In this document: positions 41,301-48,696 of the stretch, one piece after another
Layout of the letters: each line of letters starts with the position of its first letter
Position numbering within the stretch: the first letter of the stretch is position 1
Source: Hahella ganghwensis DSM 17046
Lineage (GTDB): Bacteria; Pseudomonadota; Gammaproteobacteria; Pseudomonadales; Oleiphilaceae
Assembly: GCF_000376785.1 (NCBI RefSeq)
Contig: NZ_AQXX01000134.1
Coordinates: 62,001 to 126,000 of the forward strand
Direction: 5' to 3'
DNA: 64,000 nt
Notes under the pieces: model-generated
Seen by the model: only the letters and a program-made list of their open reading frames with translations
Told to the model about the DNA's origin: nothing
Database searches by the model: none
Translations under genes and position numbers: made by a program

Positions 41301-43181
41301 GGTAATGGTTTGCTGCGTTCAGAGCATATCGAGATGGTGGCTGCGTTTAACCACCTGCACATCTTCGTTGATCCTAACCCGGATGTTGCCGAGAGCTTTA
41401 AAGAACGCCAGCGCTTGTTTGCGTTGCCACGCTCCTCCTGGACGGATTACAACGCCAAACTGATTTCCAAAGGCGGTGGGATATTCACCAGAAGTGCCAA
41501 ATCGATACCGATCAGTCCGGAAATGAAGGCAAGGTTCGGGATCAAACAGGATCGACTGCCACCGAATATGTTGATTTCCCACCTTCTGAAAGCGGAAGTG
41601 GATCTGCTTTGGTTTGGTGGTATCGGGACTTATATCAAGGCCTCGGATGAGTCCCATGCAGATGTGGGCGACAAGGCCAATGACGCTTTGCGTGTGGATG
41701 CCAAAGATCTGAAAGTGAAGGTGATCGGCGAAGGCGGAAACCTGGGGATGACGCATCTGGGACGAATTGAATATTCTTTCAGGGGCGGCAAGCTCAACAC
41801 TGACTTCATTGATAACGCCGGTGGTGTGGATTGTTCCGACCATGAGGTCAATATCAAGATTCTGCTGAATGAGATTGTGGCCAACGGCGATATGACCATG
41901 AAGCAGCGCAACAAGCTGCTGTCGGACATGACGGAAGATGTGTCTGAACTGGTTCTGAAGAACAACTATCGTCAGACCCAGGCGCTCAGTATTGCAGAGA
42001 ATGATGCTTCGACAAGGATTGAAGAATACCGACGCCTGATTTCGCATCTTGAGTCTATCGGTAAGCTTAACCGGGCACTTGAATTTATTCCGGATGACGA
42101 AACGATCACCGAGCGTAAATCCCTGAAGCGCGGACTGGCCCGGCCGGAGCTCTGTACATTGATCTCATATGTCAAGGGATGGCTCAAAGAGACGCTGATC
42201 GACAGTGATATTGTGGACGATGAACATCTGGCTGCTGAACTGGATACTGAGTTTCCGGAAGTGCTGGTCAAAAAATTCGGTCCCCAATTGAAGGAACACC
42301 GTCTGCGTCGTGAAATCATTGCGACCCAGGTGGCAAATGATATGGTCAACCACATGGGAATTACCTTTGTGGATCGCCTGCGTCAGTCCACTGGTGCGTC
42401 GGTCGCTGCCATTGCGCAAGGCTATGTCATTGCCCGTGATGTGTTTCGTATGAACACCCATTGGGAGCAGATTGAGAGCCTGGACTACAAAGTCAGTGCT
42501 GAAACCCAGATTCGCATGATGTCCGAGTTGATCCGTCTGGTGCGTCGGGCAACACGGTGGTTCTTGAGAAATCGTCGCAGTGAGCTGAACGTCATGTCCA
42601 ATATGGAGAAATTCACCAAGGGGATTGCTCAGATTGCTCATGACTTCAAAGACCTGCTGACCGGTGAGCAGCACGAGCTCTGGCAGCAGCGATATCAGGA
42701 GTTCACATCTGCCGGTGTTCCTGAAGACCTTGCGGAAACCATTGCTGGAGCACCTTTCCTGTATTCTGCTCTGGGTATCATTGAAGCACAGGAGCAGACT
42801 GGCATGGATCTTGGTTATGTGGCCAAACTGTTCTTCCGCCTTGGTGAGAAGCTGGATCTGCAATGGTTCAGTCATCAGATCAATATGGCACAGCCAACTT
42901 CGCACTGGCAGGCACTGGCACGGGAAAGCTTCCGTGAGGACCTGGATTGGCAACAGCGGGCTCTGACTGTCGGAGTGTTGCGGATGAAGGAAGCTCCAGA
43001 AGAAATCGACGAGAGAATCGTTGCCTGGTCTGATTCCTACATTGACCTGCTGGAACGCTGGAAGAGCATGCTGACTGAACTGAAAGCGGTCAAGGACCCA
43101 GAGTTCCCCATGTACTCGGTGGCGCTTCGGGAACTGTTGGATCTGGCGCAATCCACCACGCATGCCACTCAGGTGGTCTAA
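38316..43181 (+). CDS. gdhB: NAD-specific glutamate dehydrogenase, large (~180 kDa) class
   Basis: Catabolic enzyme that oxidises glutamate to 2-oxoglutarate and ammonia with NAD+. The 1,621 residues match the very large class first described in Streptomyces and Pseudomonas. The N-terminal ~700 residues contain ACT-like regulatory segments. The catalytic core (about 780-1200) has GGKVARGGLRWSDRFEDYR, AQQVKNSVIVPVGAKGGFV (catalytic lysine), VGVGDMSGDVFGNGLL and LWFGGIGTYIKA. The C-terminal ~350 residues are helical. Starts at ATG 38316 or 38319, both after GAAGGTG; the second has the better spacing. The symbol follows Pseudomonas usage. Confidence 0.95.
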   Translation: MMKQVNVETKEQFFTLLENEFKAKLEPQLAAELARFTRLYLEMSPLEEAQGRKIADIYGAIMACWHFVQEHHFGEPKVKVFNPDLDEHGWQSTHTVIGILHENMPFIVDSIRMELNRQELNIYSMQQAVLYIDRDRKGQFKGIRGRDDERPLDIAESILYVEIDRHADEEHLATIKSSLELVLEEVRTAVTDYAAMKVHATKLVDELKTEIPNIKKLDLKEAQEFMKWLVEDHFTFLGYDEYDFKKSGKEMVLQQVKGSELGILKSHQERPATLKFSDLPRRTAKELLSPEIFIFAKSSQRSIVHRPAYPDYIAVKKFNDQGEVVGERRFLGLYTSRVYQQPPEEIPLLRRKVKYVMRRSGFNPTDYAGKEIDQILSVYPRDELFQIQRDELYEAAMGIMYIQERRKIRLFIREDIYGQFVSALVFVPRDMYSTELRIKISDILVEATHAEDVEFTTFFSESVLARTQFNLKVPWGEKRSLKPKELENKIVAAAQSWQDGLMESLSEAHGEELANSYINQYAHAFNASYRETFSPRRAVIDIDHIASLNDDAPLAMSFYRAIEEEESILHFKLFHAHEQVPLSDVFPLFENLGLRVLGEHPFETLSRDKKTVWIHDFALQSRDGRVIDISKVRSKFEQLFYKVWTQEAENDIFNRLVLAAHMDWRQIAMFRAYARYMRQIRFSYSQDFLAQTLVNHVNIADLIFKLFEARFNPEKIQSEAQCGAAQQKLEIEINQALDSVENLSEDRVLRRFVELIKATLRTNYYQKDENGELKTYMSFKVAPNDIPEMPLPLPMFEIFVYSPRMEGVHLRGGKVARGGLRWSDRFEDYRTEVLGLVKAQQVKNSVIVPVGAKGGFVAKRLPEGDREAMLQEGIACYKSFIRGLLDITDNLKAGEVVPPHDVIRHDEDDYYLVVAADKGTATFSDIANSISEEYDFWLGDAFASGGSQGYDHKKMGITARGAWVSVERHFREMGINTATDKFTVVGVGDMSGDVFGNGLLRSEHIEMVAAFNHLHIFVDPNPDVAESFKERQRLFALPRSSWTDYNAKLISKGGGIFTRSAKSIPISPEMKARFGIKQDRLPPNMLISHLLKAEVDLLWFGGIGTYIKASDESHADVGDKANDALRVDAKDLKVKVIGEGGNLGMTHLGRIEYSFRGGKLNTDFIDNAGGVDCSDHEVNIKILLNEIVANGDMTMKQRNKLLSDMTEDVSELVLKNNYRQTQALSIAENDASTRIEEYRRLISHLESIGKLNRALEFIPDDETITERKSLKRGLARPELCTLISYVKGWLKETLIDSDIVDDEHLAAELDTEFPEVLVKKFGPQLKEHRLRREIIATQVANDMVNHMGITFVDRLRQSTGASVAAIAQGYVIARDVFRMNTHWEQIESLDYKVSAETQIRMMSELIRLVRRATRWFLRNRRSELNVMSNMEKFTKGIAQIAHDFKDLLTGEQHELWQQRYQEFTSAGVPEDLAETIAGAPFLYSALGIIEAQEQTGMDLGYVAKLFFRLGEKLDLQWFSHQINMAQPTSHWQALARESFREDLDWQQRALTVGVLRMKEAPEEIDERIVAWSDSYIDLLERWKSMLTELKAVKDPEFPMYSVALRELLDLAQSTTHATQVV

Positions 43182-43201
43182 CGCAAGTCAACCAGCCTAT
43201 C

Positions 43202-43250
43202 AATCCCCAGTCAGCCGTGTTCTTCGGTTGACTGGGGATTATTTCTTTTC
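43202..43250 (+). terminator. Rho-independent terminator after the glutamate dehydrogenase gene
   Basis: 12-bp stem AATCCCCAGTCA / TGACTGGGGATT, extended by three further pairs, followed by ATTTCTTTT. It sits 20 bases past the stop. Confidence 0.9.
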
Positions 43251-43309
43251 CCAACGAATACTGAGTCACCAGATCTACTGGTTTTGGCATTAGGACAACG
43301 TTCTTGCCA

Positions 43310-44353
43310 TCAAAGCTTATCTCTATTGTGCTGTCGAGACTGCTCCACGATCAGCTGCTCTTTTGCCATGAGGCCACTTAAACACAGCGGTATATTGACG
43401 TTGAGCTCGTTATCAAGAGAAGCGTGATAGTGATACATCCCGAAAGGATAGTGGATTGTCGGGCCAAAGTGTCCTCCGCAGCTATCCAGGTTTTGGGGTT
43501 GGTTTCCATTGACGGGGAGGTTGGTATAGATGGGAAATCCGTCCATGGCGTAGCCGAGCAAATCACCTGAGCCTTTCTGATAAACCTCTTCACAGCGAAT
43601 CTCAGAAATTTGATGATCCGCATAAATCTGATTGATGGTTTCCGGGAATATATGGGAATGATAGAACCCCTCATTAATGTGCCCTCCACAGGCATCCAAT
43701 GCGGGCATGCTACCGACACCACTGGGAGCCCCGGGTATGCCATTGGCGACAGCAGGGGGCAATCCGTTAATTGGCATACCAATCAGCGATAGACCTACAA
43801 TATCCATGGCATCGTCCATGGAAGTGGGTTCGGGAGCAAACCTGGGGAAAGCAGGTATTATATAGGTAAGTTGCAATGTATTATCGGGTTCGACCTCAAT
43901 GCAATAAGACAGGTCTGGATCTAGGTTGGGTTGCTCTCCCGTCCTGAGCAAGACAAATCGGATGTTCCCGTTATCGTCCACAATATCGTATCCGTCATGC
44001 TCCATATCCTCAAAAAGATCCCTTTTCAAAACTCGTAACCCGGGATTTGTAGCGCCATCGTAAGGATAGACACCGCCAATATCATTGAGGGTTTCAGGGC
44101 AATAGGGACCATTTGGCACCGGGTTGCTTCTGACTTTCAGTTTGAAACAGAGGGAATTCTTGCCATTATCCAACTCACATGAGATGACGGATATATCTTC
44201 CAGGAAATGTTCCGAGTCATAGAACATTGGGTTGAGGACCGGCAATATCGGCGGCTTTTGCCAGGCATTTTTGGGTTGTTCGGCGTGACTCAGTATGCTG
44301 CCTGTCAGGCTGATCAGTGTAATAGTCATGAGTAAAACAGGAGGTATTCTCAT
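43310..44353 (-). CDS. YHYH-family secreted protein, copy 1
   Basis: 347-residue exported protein of unknown function. The signal peptide is about 1-24 (ending SHAEQ). The diagnostic YHYH motif is in PFGMYHYHASLDNE near residue 315. Other His/Cys-rich segments are ACGGHINEGFYHSHIFPETIN and LDSCGGHFGPTIHYPFG. These conserved H and C residues suggest metal binding (inference). It is closely similar along its whole length to the gene at 45569. An SD (GAAGAGG) precedes the ATG, and a near-copy of that 12-base stretch (CTGAAGAGAAAT) lies just before it. It has its own leader and promoter-like region. Confidence 0.85.
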   Translation of the reverse strand: MRIPPVLLMTITLISLTGSILSHAEQPKNAWQKPPILPVLNPMFYDSEHFLEDISVISCELDNGKNSLCFKLKVRSNPVPNGPYCPETLNDIGGVYPYDGATNPGLRVLKRDLFEDMEHDGYDIVDDNGNIRFVLLRTGEQPNLDPDLSYCIEVEPDNTLQLTYIIPAFPRFAPEPTSMDDAMDIVGLSLIGMPINGLPPAVANGIPGAPSGVGSMPALDACGGHINEGFYHSHIFPETINQIYADHQISEIRCEEVYQKGSGDLLGYAMDGFPIYTNLPVNGNQPQNLDSCGGHFGPTIHYPFGMYHYHASLDNELNVNIPLCLSGLMAKEQLIVEQSRQHNRDKL

Positions 44354-44618
44354 AATCAGATTCCTCTTCAGATTTCTCTTCAGGTTCCTATACTGGTTGG
44401 CGGTGTTTGGTGGAATGGCATCACACCTTGGATGATTGTTAGATGTGATTGACTGTTATCTTGTTGGGGTTGTTACAGCTTATGTTTGGACGTTCTTAAT
44501 GCGTGGAGTGGTGTTATGCTCCAGCCGAAAAAGAAGCTAAGTACAGCTGAATTGGAAGCAGAGGTAGGATAGGTAGGAGAGATTGTGCTGAAGACTGGTA
44601 AGTTGAAGGGACATATTA

Positions 44619-44676
44619 TGTTTCCTTATGCATCATGCATTCATGCAGCCAAAGGCTGCTCCCTGGGTTCCCTGGT
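44619..44676 (-). ncRNA. Conserved leader element upstream of YHYH copy 1 (candidate cis-acting RNA)
   Basis: About 58 bases that match the leader of YHYH copy 2 (46790-46846) almost throughout. Read on the - strand, both contain ACCAGGGAA, then a GCAGCC...GGCTGC hairpin whose loop differs (TTT here, CA there), then an AATGCATGA-containing stretch and AGGAAACA. The hairpin stem is kept while the loop changes, which hints at RNA structure. AGGAAACATAATATG also forms an SD and start for a 25-codon ORF (44626 down to about 44549). I match no known riboswitch. Confidence 0.45.
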
Positions 44677-44748
44677 TTTCGGCAGAGACGGTTGTCCCTG
44701 AGAAAACAAATAACGGCTATTTTCTTATTGAGGTTACAAACACTACCC

Positions 44749-44777
44749 TAGATAGTTTGTAAGTTGAACAGTGTCAA
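44749..44777 (-). promoter_or_regulatory. Promoter-like TTGACA-17-TATCTA for YHYH copy 1
   Basis: The -35 is a perfect match and the spacing is ideal, but the -10 is weak. A TTGACA stands at nearly the same distance from the conserved CTCAATAAG in front of copy 2, which supports it. Confidence 0.4.
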
Positions 44778-44789
44778 CCAATTGGTTGA
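44774..44789. promoter_or_regulatory. Perfect 16-base palindrome overlapping the -35 of YHYH copy 1
   Basis: TCAACCAATTGGTTGA, a likely repressor or activator site by position. It is not conserved in front of copy 2, where a different inverted repeat (46951-46960 with 47010-47019) overlaps the corresponding TTGACA. Confidence 0.45.
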
Positions 44790-44902
44790 AAAACGTTCGA
44801 TCGCAGGCTTTTTTGATCCTGTCAGTACCAAAAACTGAAACCAGAGAAGTATATGGCTAAACCTCAGGCAACTACCTTTTCTCATTGCAGTCCCGATCGC
44901 TG

Positions 44903-44940
44903 GTGTCGCTATATTCAAAGAAAGAGGTTCTGAACAGGCT
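44903..44940 (-). pseudogene. Short relic of the porin gene
   Basis: About 38 bases that match the porin gene at 48335-48372 at most positions. Translated on the - strand they give LFRTSFFEYSDT, against RFRTPFFEYSDT in the intact porin. The frame breaks on both sides. This is best read as the remnant of a second porin copy lost after tandem duplication. It is short, so chance similarity is not fully excluded. Confidence 0.5.
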
Positions 44941-44964
44941 GGTCTTAGCAAGACCAAATAACAT

Positions 44965-44994
44965 CCCTGAGAAACAGCGGGCCGTTTCCCAGGG
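44965..44994 (-). terminator. Hairpin after the His-rich protein gene, possible terminator
   Basis: 11-bp stem CCCTGGGAAAC / GTTTCTCAGGG with one wobble pair, 51 bases past the stop at 45045. The T-rich flank is better on the + strand (TGTTTTTA), so it might also block + strand read-through. Confidence 0.5.
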
Positions 44995-45044
44995 TGTTTT
45001 TATGGCGGCTATTTCCCGGTATTTTTTACCAATGATTTCAGGTC

Positions 45045-45572
45045 TCAGGGTGATCTGGATGCCAAAGACTGATTCAGTTCGAATTCGGCGGTGAAATCAT
45101 TTTTATGGGATAGAATTTGCCGATTCTTCTTGGCATCAACAATCAATGTGAGAATGTTGTGATGGTTTCTTCCGTCGGCAAAGCTTTGGATGGATGCTTC
45201 CAGAATTTTGAATTTATTGGGAATTCCTTCCAGTGTGAATACCGCACGGGTTTCATGACTCCCCAGGTTAATTGATTCCAACCGAAGCTTTGTGGTGTGA
45301 CCATCCATTTTCATACTAATGGTGTTGATCAGGTAGTCGGCCAGCTTCTGCTCCAGAATCGCGGTGGCATCTTCGCTGTCACTGAGATCCAGGTTTTGTC
45401 TGGCGAACTCCTCGGTGACGCTGGATCTTGCCAGGACAGCGGAAAGACGCCACTGCATATCCAGACCCTGATTGACATTAAAAAAGGACATAAAGGAATG
45501 GTGCGAGTGGGCGAATGATGCGGCCAGGCATAACCAGGAAGCTGTCAGCAGCAGACAGATTTTTATTCTCAT
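45045..45572 (-). CDS. Small secreted His-rich protein, possibly DUF6702-like
   Basis: 175 residues with a signal peptide (about 1-22, LCLAASFAHS) whose mature end is histidine-rich (HSHHSF). The region after it (FFNVNQGLDMQWRLSAVLARSS... LADYLINTISMKMDGHTTKLRLE) and the end (VDAKKNRQILSHKNDFTAEFEL) resemble the layout of DUF6702 proteins, but I am not sure. The start at 45572 overlaps the YHYH copy 2 stop by ATGA, so the two are made together. Function unknown. A metal-linked envelope role would suit the histidines (inference). No counterpart follows YHYH copy 1. Confidence 0.7.
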   Translation of the reverse strand: MRIKICLLLTASWLCLAASFAHSHHSFMSFFNVNQGLDMQWRLSAVLARSSVTEEFARQNLDLSDSEDATAILEQKLADYLINTISMKMDGHTTKLRLESINLGSHETRAVFTLEGIPNKFKILEASIQSFADGRNHHNILTLIVDAKKNRQILSHKNDFTAEFELNQSLASRSP

Positions 45573-46585
45573 AGAGATTCCTCCACGACAAGCTGATTTT
45601 CCGCAATCACGCCGCTCAGGCACCGAGGAATATTGACTTCATTTTCAAGAGAGGAATGATAATGATACGTGCCGAATGGGTAGTGGGCAGTGGGCCCAAA
45701 GTGCCCTCCGCAATCGTCCAGGTCCTGTGGCACCGTCCCGTTTACCGCCAATGGCGTATAAATGGGGAAGCCATCCATAGCAAACCCGATGAGGTCTCCA
45801 GGTCCTTTAGGGAAGACTGACTCACAGCGCACTTCTGATATCTGGTTATCGGCAAAGATTTCATTGATGGTCTCGGGGAAAATATGTGAGTGGTAGAAAC
45901 CTTCATTGATATGGCCGCCGCAGGCGTCCAGAGCCGGCATGCTTCCAGCTCCTGTGGGAGCGCCGGGAATGCCGTTGGCGACTGAAGGTGGCAGTCCGTT
46001 GATCGGCATGCCTATGAGCGATAGTCCGACAATATGGGCAGCATCCTCCATCGGTGTCGGTGAACTGGCAAACCGGGGAAAGGCAGGAATAAAGTAGGTT
46101 AATTGAAGGGTATTGTCCGGTTCCACTTCTATGCAATAGGCAAGATCAGGGTCCATATTCGGTGGCTCGCCCGCTTTGAGCATCACAAATCGGATATTGC
46201 CGTCGTCATCGACAATGTCATATCCGTCCTTTTCCATGTCTTCAAACAGGTCTCTTTTTAACACGCGAAGGCCCGGATTGGTTTCTCCGTCATATGGGTA
46301 CACGCCCCCGATATCGTGAATAGTCTCCGGGCAGAAAGGGCCATTCGGGACAGGATTGCTTTTAACCTTGAGTTTGAAGCAAAGAGAATTTTTCTCATTG
46401 GTCAGCTCGCACTCGACCAGAGAGATATCTTCCAGAAAATGCTCCTGGTTATAAAATACCGGATTCAATACCGGAAGGATCGGAGGCTTCCGCCATTGTT
46501 CAGACACCGTGGCGGAATAGCTTGGAGTGGACATAAGAATAGCGGTGAATAAGCCTAGCATTTGGAGGCTATGAGGCGTCCTCAT
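45569..46585 (-). CDS. YHYH-family secreted protein, copy 2
   Basis: 338-residue paralogue of the gene at 43310, with a signal peptide (about 1-24), the same ordered motifs (DIGGVYPYDGETNPGLRVLKRDLFEDME, ACGGHINEGFYHSHIFPETIN) and the YHYH motif in PFGTYHYHSSLENE. Differences are mostly conservative and scattered, as expected of an old duplication rather than a recent one. It is first in a two-gene unit with the His-rich protein. AGAGG seven bases before the ATG is the SD. The molecular role of this family is not known. Confidence 0.85.
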   Translation of the reverse strand: MRTPHSLQMLGLFTAILMSTPSYSATVSEQWRKPPILPVLNPVFYNQEHFLEDISLVECELTNEKNSLCFKLKVKSNPVPNGPFCPETIHDIGGVYPYDGETNPGLRVLKRDLFEDMEKDGYDIVDDDGNIRFVMLKAGEPPNMDPDLAYCIEVEPDNTLQLTYFIPAFPRFASSPTPMEDAAHIVGLSLIGMPINGLPPSVANGIPGAPTGAGSMPALDACGGHINEGFYHSHIFPETINEIFADNQISEVRCESVFPKGPGDLIGFAMDGFPIYTPLAVNGTVPQDLDDCGGHFGPTAHYPFGTYHYHSSLENEVNIPRCLSGVIAENQLVVEESL

Positions 46586-46789
46586 ATTAGATTCCTCTTA
46601 TAATTTTTTTGGGTTGCAGGAAGACATTGCAAAACACAGGGGAGTGCAGGTAATCCTGGATTGATTGCTTTTGGTAAATTGTTGTCCGGAAAGTGAATTT
46701 CCTATCTTCGGATGATGTCCGAAACAGGTTTCCGTGTAAGAGTATTGGGAGGACGTTGTATAACGCCTTGGGTTAGAGAGGGCATGGTC

Positions 46790-46846
46790 TGTTTCCTTTA
46801 TGCTTCATGCATTATGCAGCCTGGGCTGCTCCTTGGTTTCCCTGGT
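46790..46846 (-). ncRNA. Conserved leader element upstream of YHYH copy 2 (candidate cis-acting RNA)
   Basis: Counterpart of 44619-44676. The stem GCAGCC/GGCTGC is kept with a different loop, and the flanks ACCAGGGAA...CCA...GGAG and AATGCATGA.GCATAA.GGAAACA are shared. Looser similarity (CTCAATAAGA, TGTTTTCT) extends up to about 46925. As in copy 1, AGGAAACA precedes an ATG opening a short ORF, so a leader peptide is the rival explanation. Confidence 0.45.
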
Positions 46847-46934
46847 CTCCGTCAGTCATTATCACATCAACTGTCGGGGACAATGAAGAAAACATACAGC
46901 ATCAATAAGTATCTTATTGAGCGTCAGGGGAACT

Positions 46935-46963
46935 TAATTAAAACATAAAATTAACGATGTCAA
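46935..46963 (-). promoter_or_regulatory. Promoter-like TTGACA-17-TAATTA for YHYH copy 2
   Basis: Perfect -35 with a weak -10, at almost the same distance from CTCAATAAG as in copy 1. The -35 overlaps one arm of a ten-base inverted repeat. Confidence 0.4.
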
Positions 46964-47084
46964 ATTAACTTGGAAAGCTGATTCTATGATGCTTTTATCG
47001 AAGCGAAAAACATCGTTAACCGGGTGTGAAAAGTGTCTTGAATCAGGTGCGGAAAACGATAATGTATGGTTTTCTGAATGGCGT

Positions 47085-47525
47085 CTAAAACCGATAAACT
47101 TCAATCACCGAGTCATCCAGTTCAGAGGCGGAAATATAACCAATATAGTTTTGATTTTGCGCCACCAGCGTTTTGATGTCCTGTGTGGTGGCAACTTCAA
47201 TCATGGGAGCGGCTTTGCCGGTGAAAACCAATCGTGCCCATTAGGACAAAAATTGCCGGAGGCGTTGATGAACCACTTTGAAGCAAAACTCTTCGAACAG
47301 CTTTGATGAGCTATCGATCGTCACGATGGTGGCTTTGTTGCCATTGGGGAAAAACGATTTTTTCGCCATATATAGCTTCTGAATGTCTTCGCCACTGAGA
47401 GAAAGCTTAGATTGAGGATTAGCAATCACCACGATTTCAGCCCGGCTGAACACAGGCGCATGAATCAGAAAAGCTGCTATCAGAGTCAGCGGCAGGGTGA
47501 TGGTCCATCGGCGTCTGTCTGGCAT
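47085..47525 (-). pseudogene. PstS-like phosphate-binding-family protein interrupted by an in-frame TAA
   Basis: Signal peptide from ATG 47525 (AGGGAGCGACGG upstream, ten bases after the porin stop), then EIVVIANPQSKLSLSGEDIQKLYMAKKSFFPNGNKATIV, a typical small PstS-like protein. Translation stops at TAA (47243-47241) after LRQFLS. The same frame then continues WARLVFTGKAAPMIEV... IGYISASELDDSVIEVYRF to a TAG at 47085. Family members read YW at this point, so a tyrosine codon probably became TAA by a single base change. Either an inactivated gene, or a truncated or read-through product. 146 codons in all. Confidence 0.8.
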
Positions 47526-47535
47526 CCGTCGCTCC

Positions 47536-48696
47536 CTAAAAGAGAAAGCTGACGGCCGTACTGAATAATTCAGTATCCGTTCTGGATGGGCCACCCTTGT
47601 CGTAATTGACCTTACTGATATCAAATTTCAGTGAGGCGCTGGGGTGAAAATCATAGCGAACCCCCAAAGTGATAATGGTGTTGTCCTGGTCCGTGGATTC
47701 GATGGCATCGGTCAGAGCCTCTTTTACCGGATCACTATCTGCCACTAAATCCAGAATCTGGGTCTGTGGATCGGTATCAAATACTTCATAAGTGAGGTGG
47801 GGGGTAAAGCGGCCCATGACGTATCCTCCGGATAGGTAATAGGCGAGCGGGTTCTCAAATGCACTATCCTTGATTTTTGATTTCGTCACCTCTGCGATTA
47901 GGAATAGATTTTCGAAGTCGGCGCGTAAAGAGACGCTGGCGAAAGTGCCTGTATCATTATTCGCTCTGATTGCATCCGCCACCTCTTCAGAAACTGTTGG
48001 GCCCGGGGGAGTGGGATCTGCAGGTGACTCAGGGGGGAGAATGACATTGAATCCAGGTTGAACCCGTGGAAGGGTCAGCTCGGAACGGAAATAACTAAAA
48101 CGTACTCCAATCCAGTCAATACCAAGTCGCCATGAACCACCCGCGACATACTTCAGGTCTACTTCTCCGATAGGGAGACTTTCCTGAACAGAGCCGTAAA
48201 ACAGGTCCACTGTAGAATCAAGGCGACCGATGGTTGACGTATAGGTAACGTTGAGTCCGTCAAGATTATTGAACAGTGGCACATACACAAATTTGGGTGG
48301 TCTTATCCAGTGATAGGTATACCCCACGTCAATGGTGTCGCTATATTCGAAGAATGGGGTTCTGAACCGGCCTGCCTTGATCGTCCAGTGATTATCGATA
48401 GCGTAAGTCAGATAAGCCCATTCAAACTCTGCGTCATAGTCTTCAGCGCCTCGTGCCAGAATTTGGGCAGTTGCCGAGAGGTTATCACCCATTTCCGCGC
48501 GTATCTGAAGCCCCAGGAGTGACTCTTGCTTGAAATCGATGGTGTCGTCATAACCAAAATAGGGCTTGTCATCGTCGAAAGTGGTCGCGCCGACGATATT
48601 GCCGAAGCCGTTGATTCTGATTCTGTCTTCAAAGGAGGTGGCAAAGGTGCTGCTGGAGATCAGGGCCAGGTATAGGCAGAGAAGGGCTGATTTCAT
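47536..48696 (-). CDS. Outer-membrane porin-like beta-barrel protein
   Basis: 386 residues with a signal peptide (about 1-20, ISSSTFAT) and alternating beta strands throughout (IRINGFGNIVGATTFDDD, WAYLTYAIDNHWTIKAGRFRTPFFEYSDT). The C-terminus ends in an aromatic (AVSFLF), as outer-membrane barrels do. The start is ATG 48696, after AAGGT; a GTG further upstream is less likely. It forms a two-gene unit with the PstS-like gene. This porin + small PstS-like pairing recurs in marine gammaproteobacteria (general knowledge). The substrate is unknown. Confidence 0.83.
   Translation of the reverse strand: MKSALLCLYLALISSSTFATSFEDRIRINGFGNIVGATTFDDDKPYFGYDDTIDFKQESLLGLQIRAEMGDNLSATAQILARGAEDYDAEFEWAYLTYAIDNHWTIKAGRFRTPFFEYSDTIDVGYTYHWIRPPKFVYVPLFNNLDGLNVTYTSTIGRLDSTVDLFYGSVQESLPIGEVDLKYVAGGSWRLGIDWIGVRFSYFRSELTLPRVQPGFNVILPPESPADPTPPGPTVSEEVADAIRANNDTGTFASVSLRADFENLFLIAEVTKSKIKDSAFENPLAYYLSGGYVMGRFTPHLTYEVFDTDPQTQILDLVADSDPVKEALTDAIESTDQDNTIITLGVRYDFHPSASLKFDISKVNYDKGGPSRTDTELFSTAVSFLF

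Larger units (their letters stand above)
44354..45044. other. 691-base region: YHYH leader, operator-like palindrome, porin relic and hairpin
   Basis: From right to left (- strand order) it holds the 3' hairpin of the upstream unit (44965-44994), a short porin-gene relic (44903-44940), a perfect 16-base palindrome over a -35-like TTGACA (44772-44789), a conserved leader (core 44619-44676) and a 25-codon ORF. No full gene remains. Confidence 0.6.
46586..47084. other. 499-base region: second YHYH leader, promoter-like site and long inverted repeat
   Basis: Contains the leader core (46790-46846), TTGACA-17-TAATTA (46935-46963) and a ten-base inverted repeat TTAACGATGT / ACATCGTTAA with arms at 46951-46960 and 47010-47019. 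A 27-codon ORF starts at the ATG at 46786 with AAGGAAACA upstream. No full gene. Confidence 0.55.
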
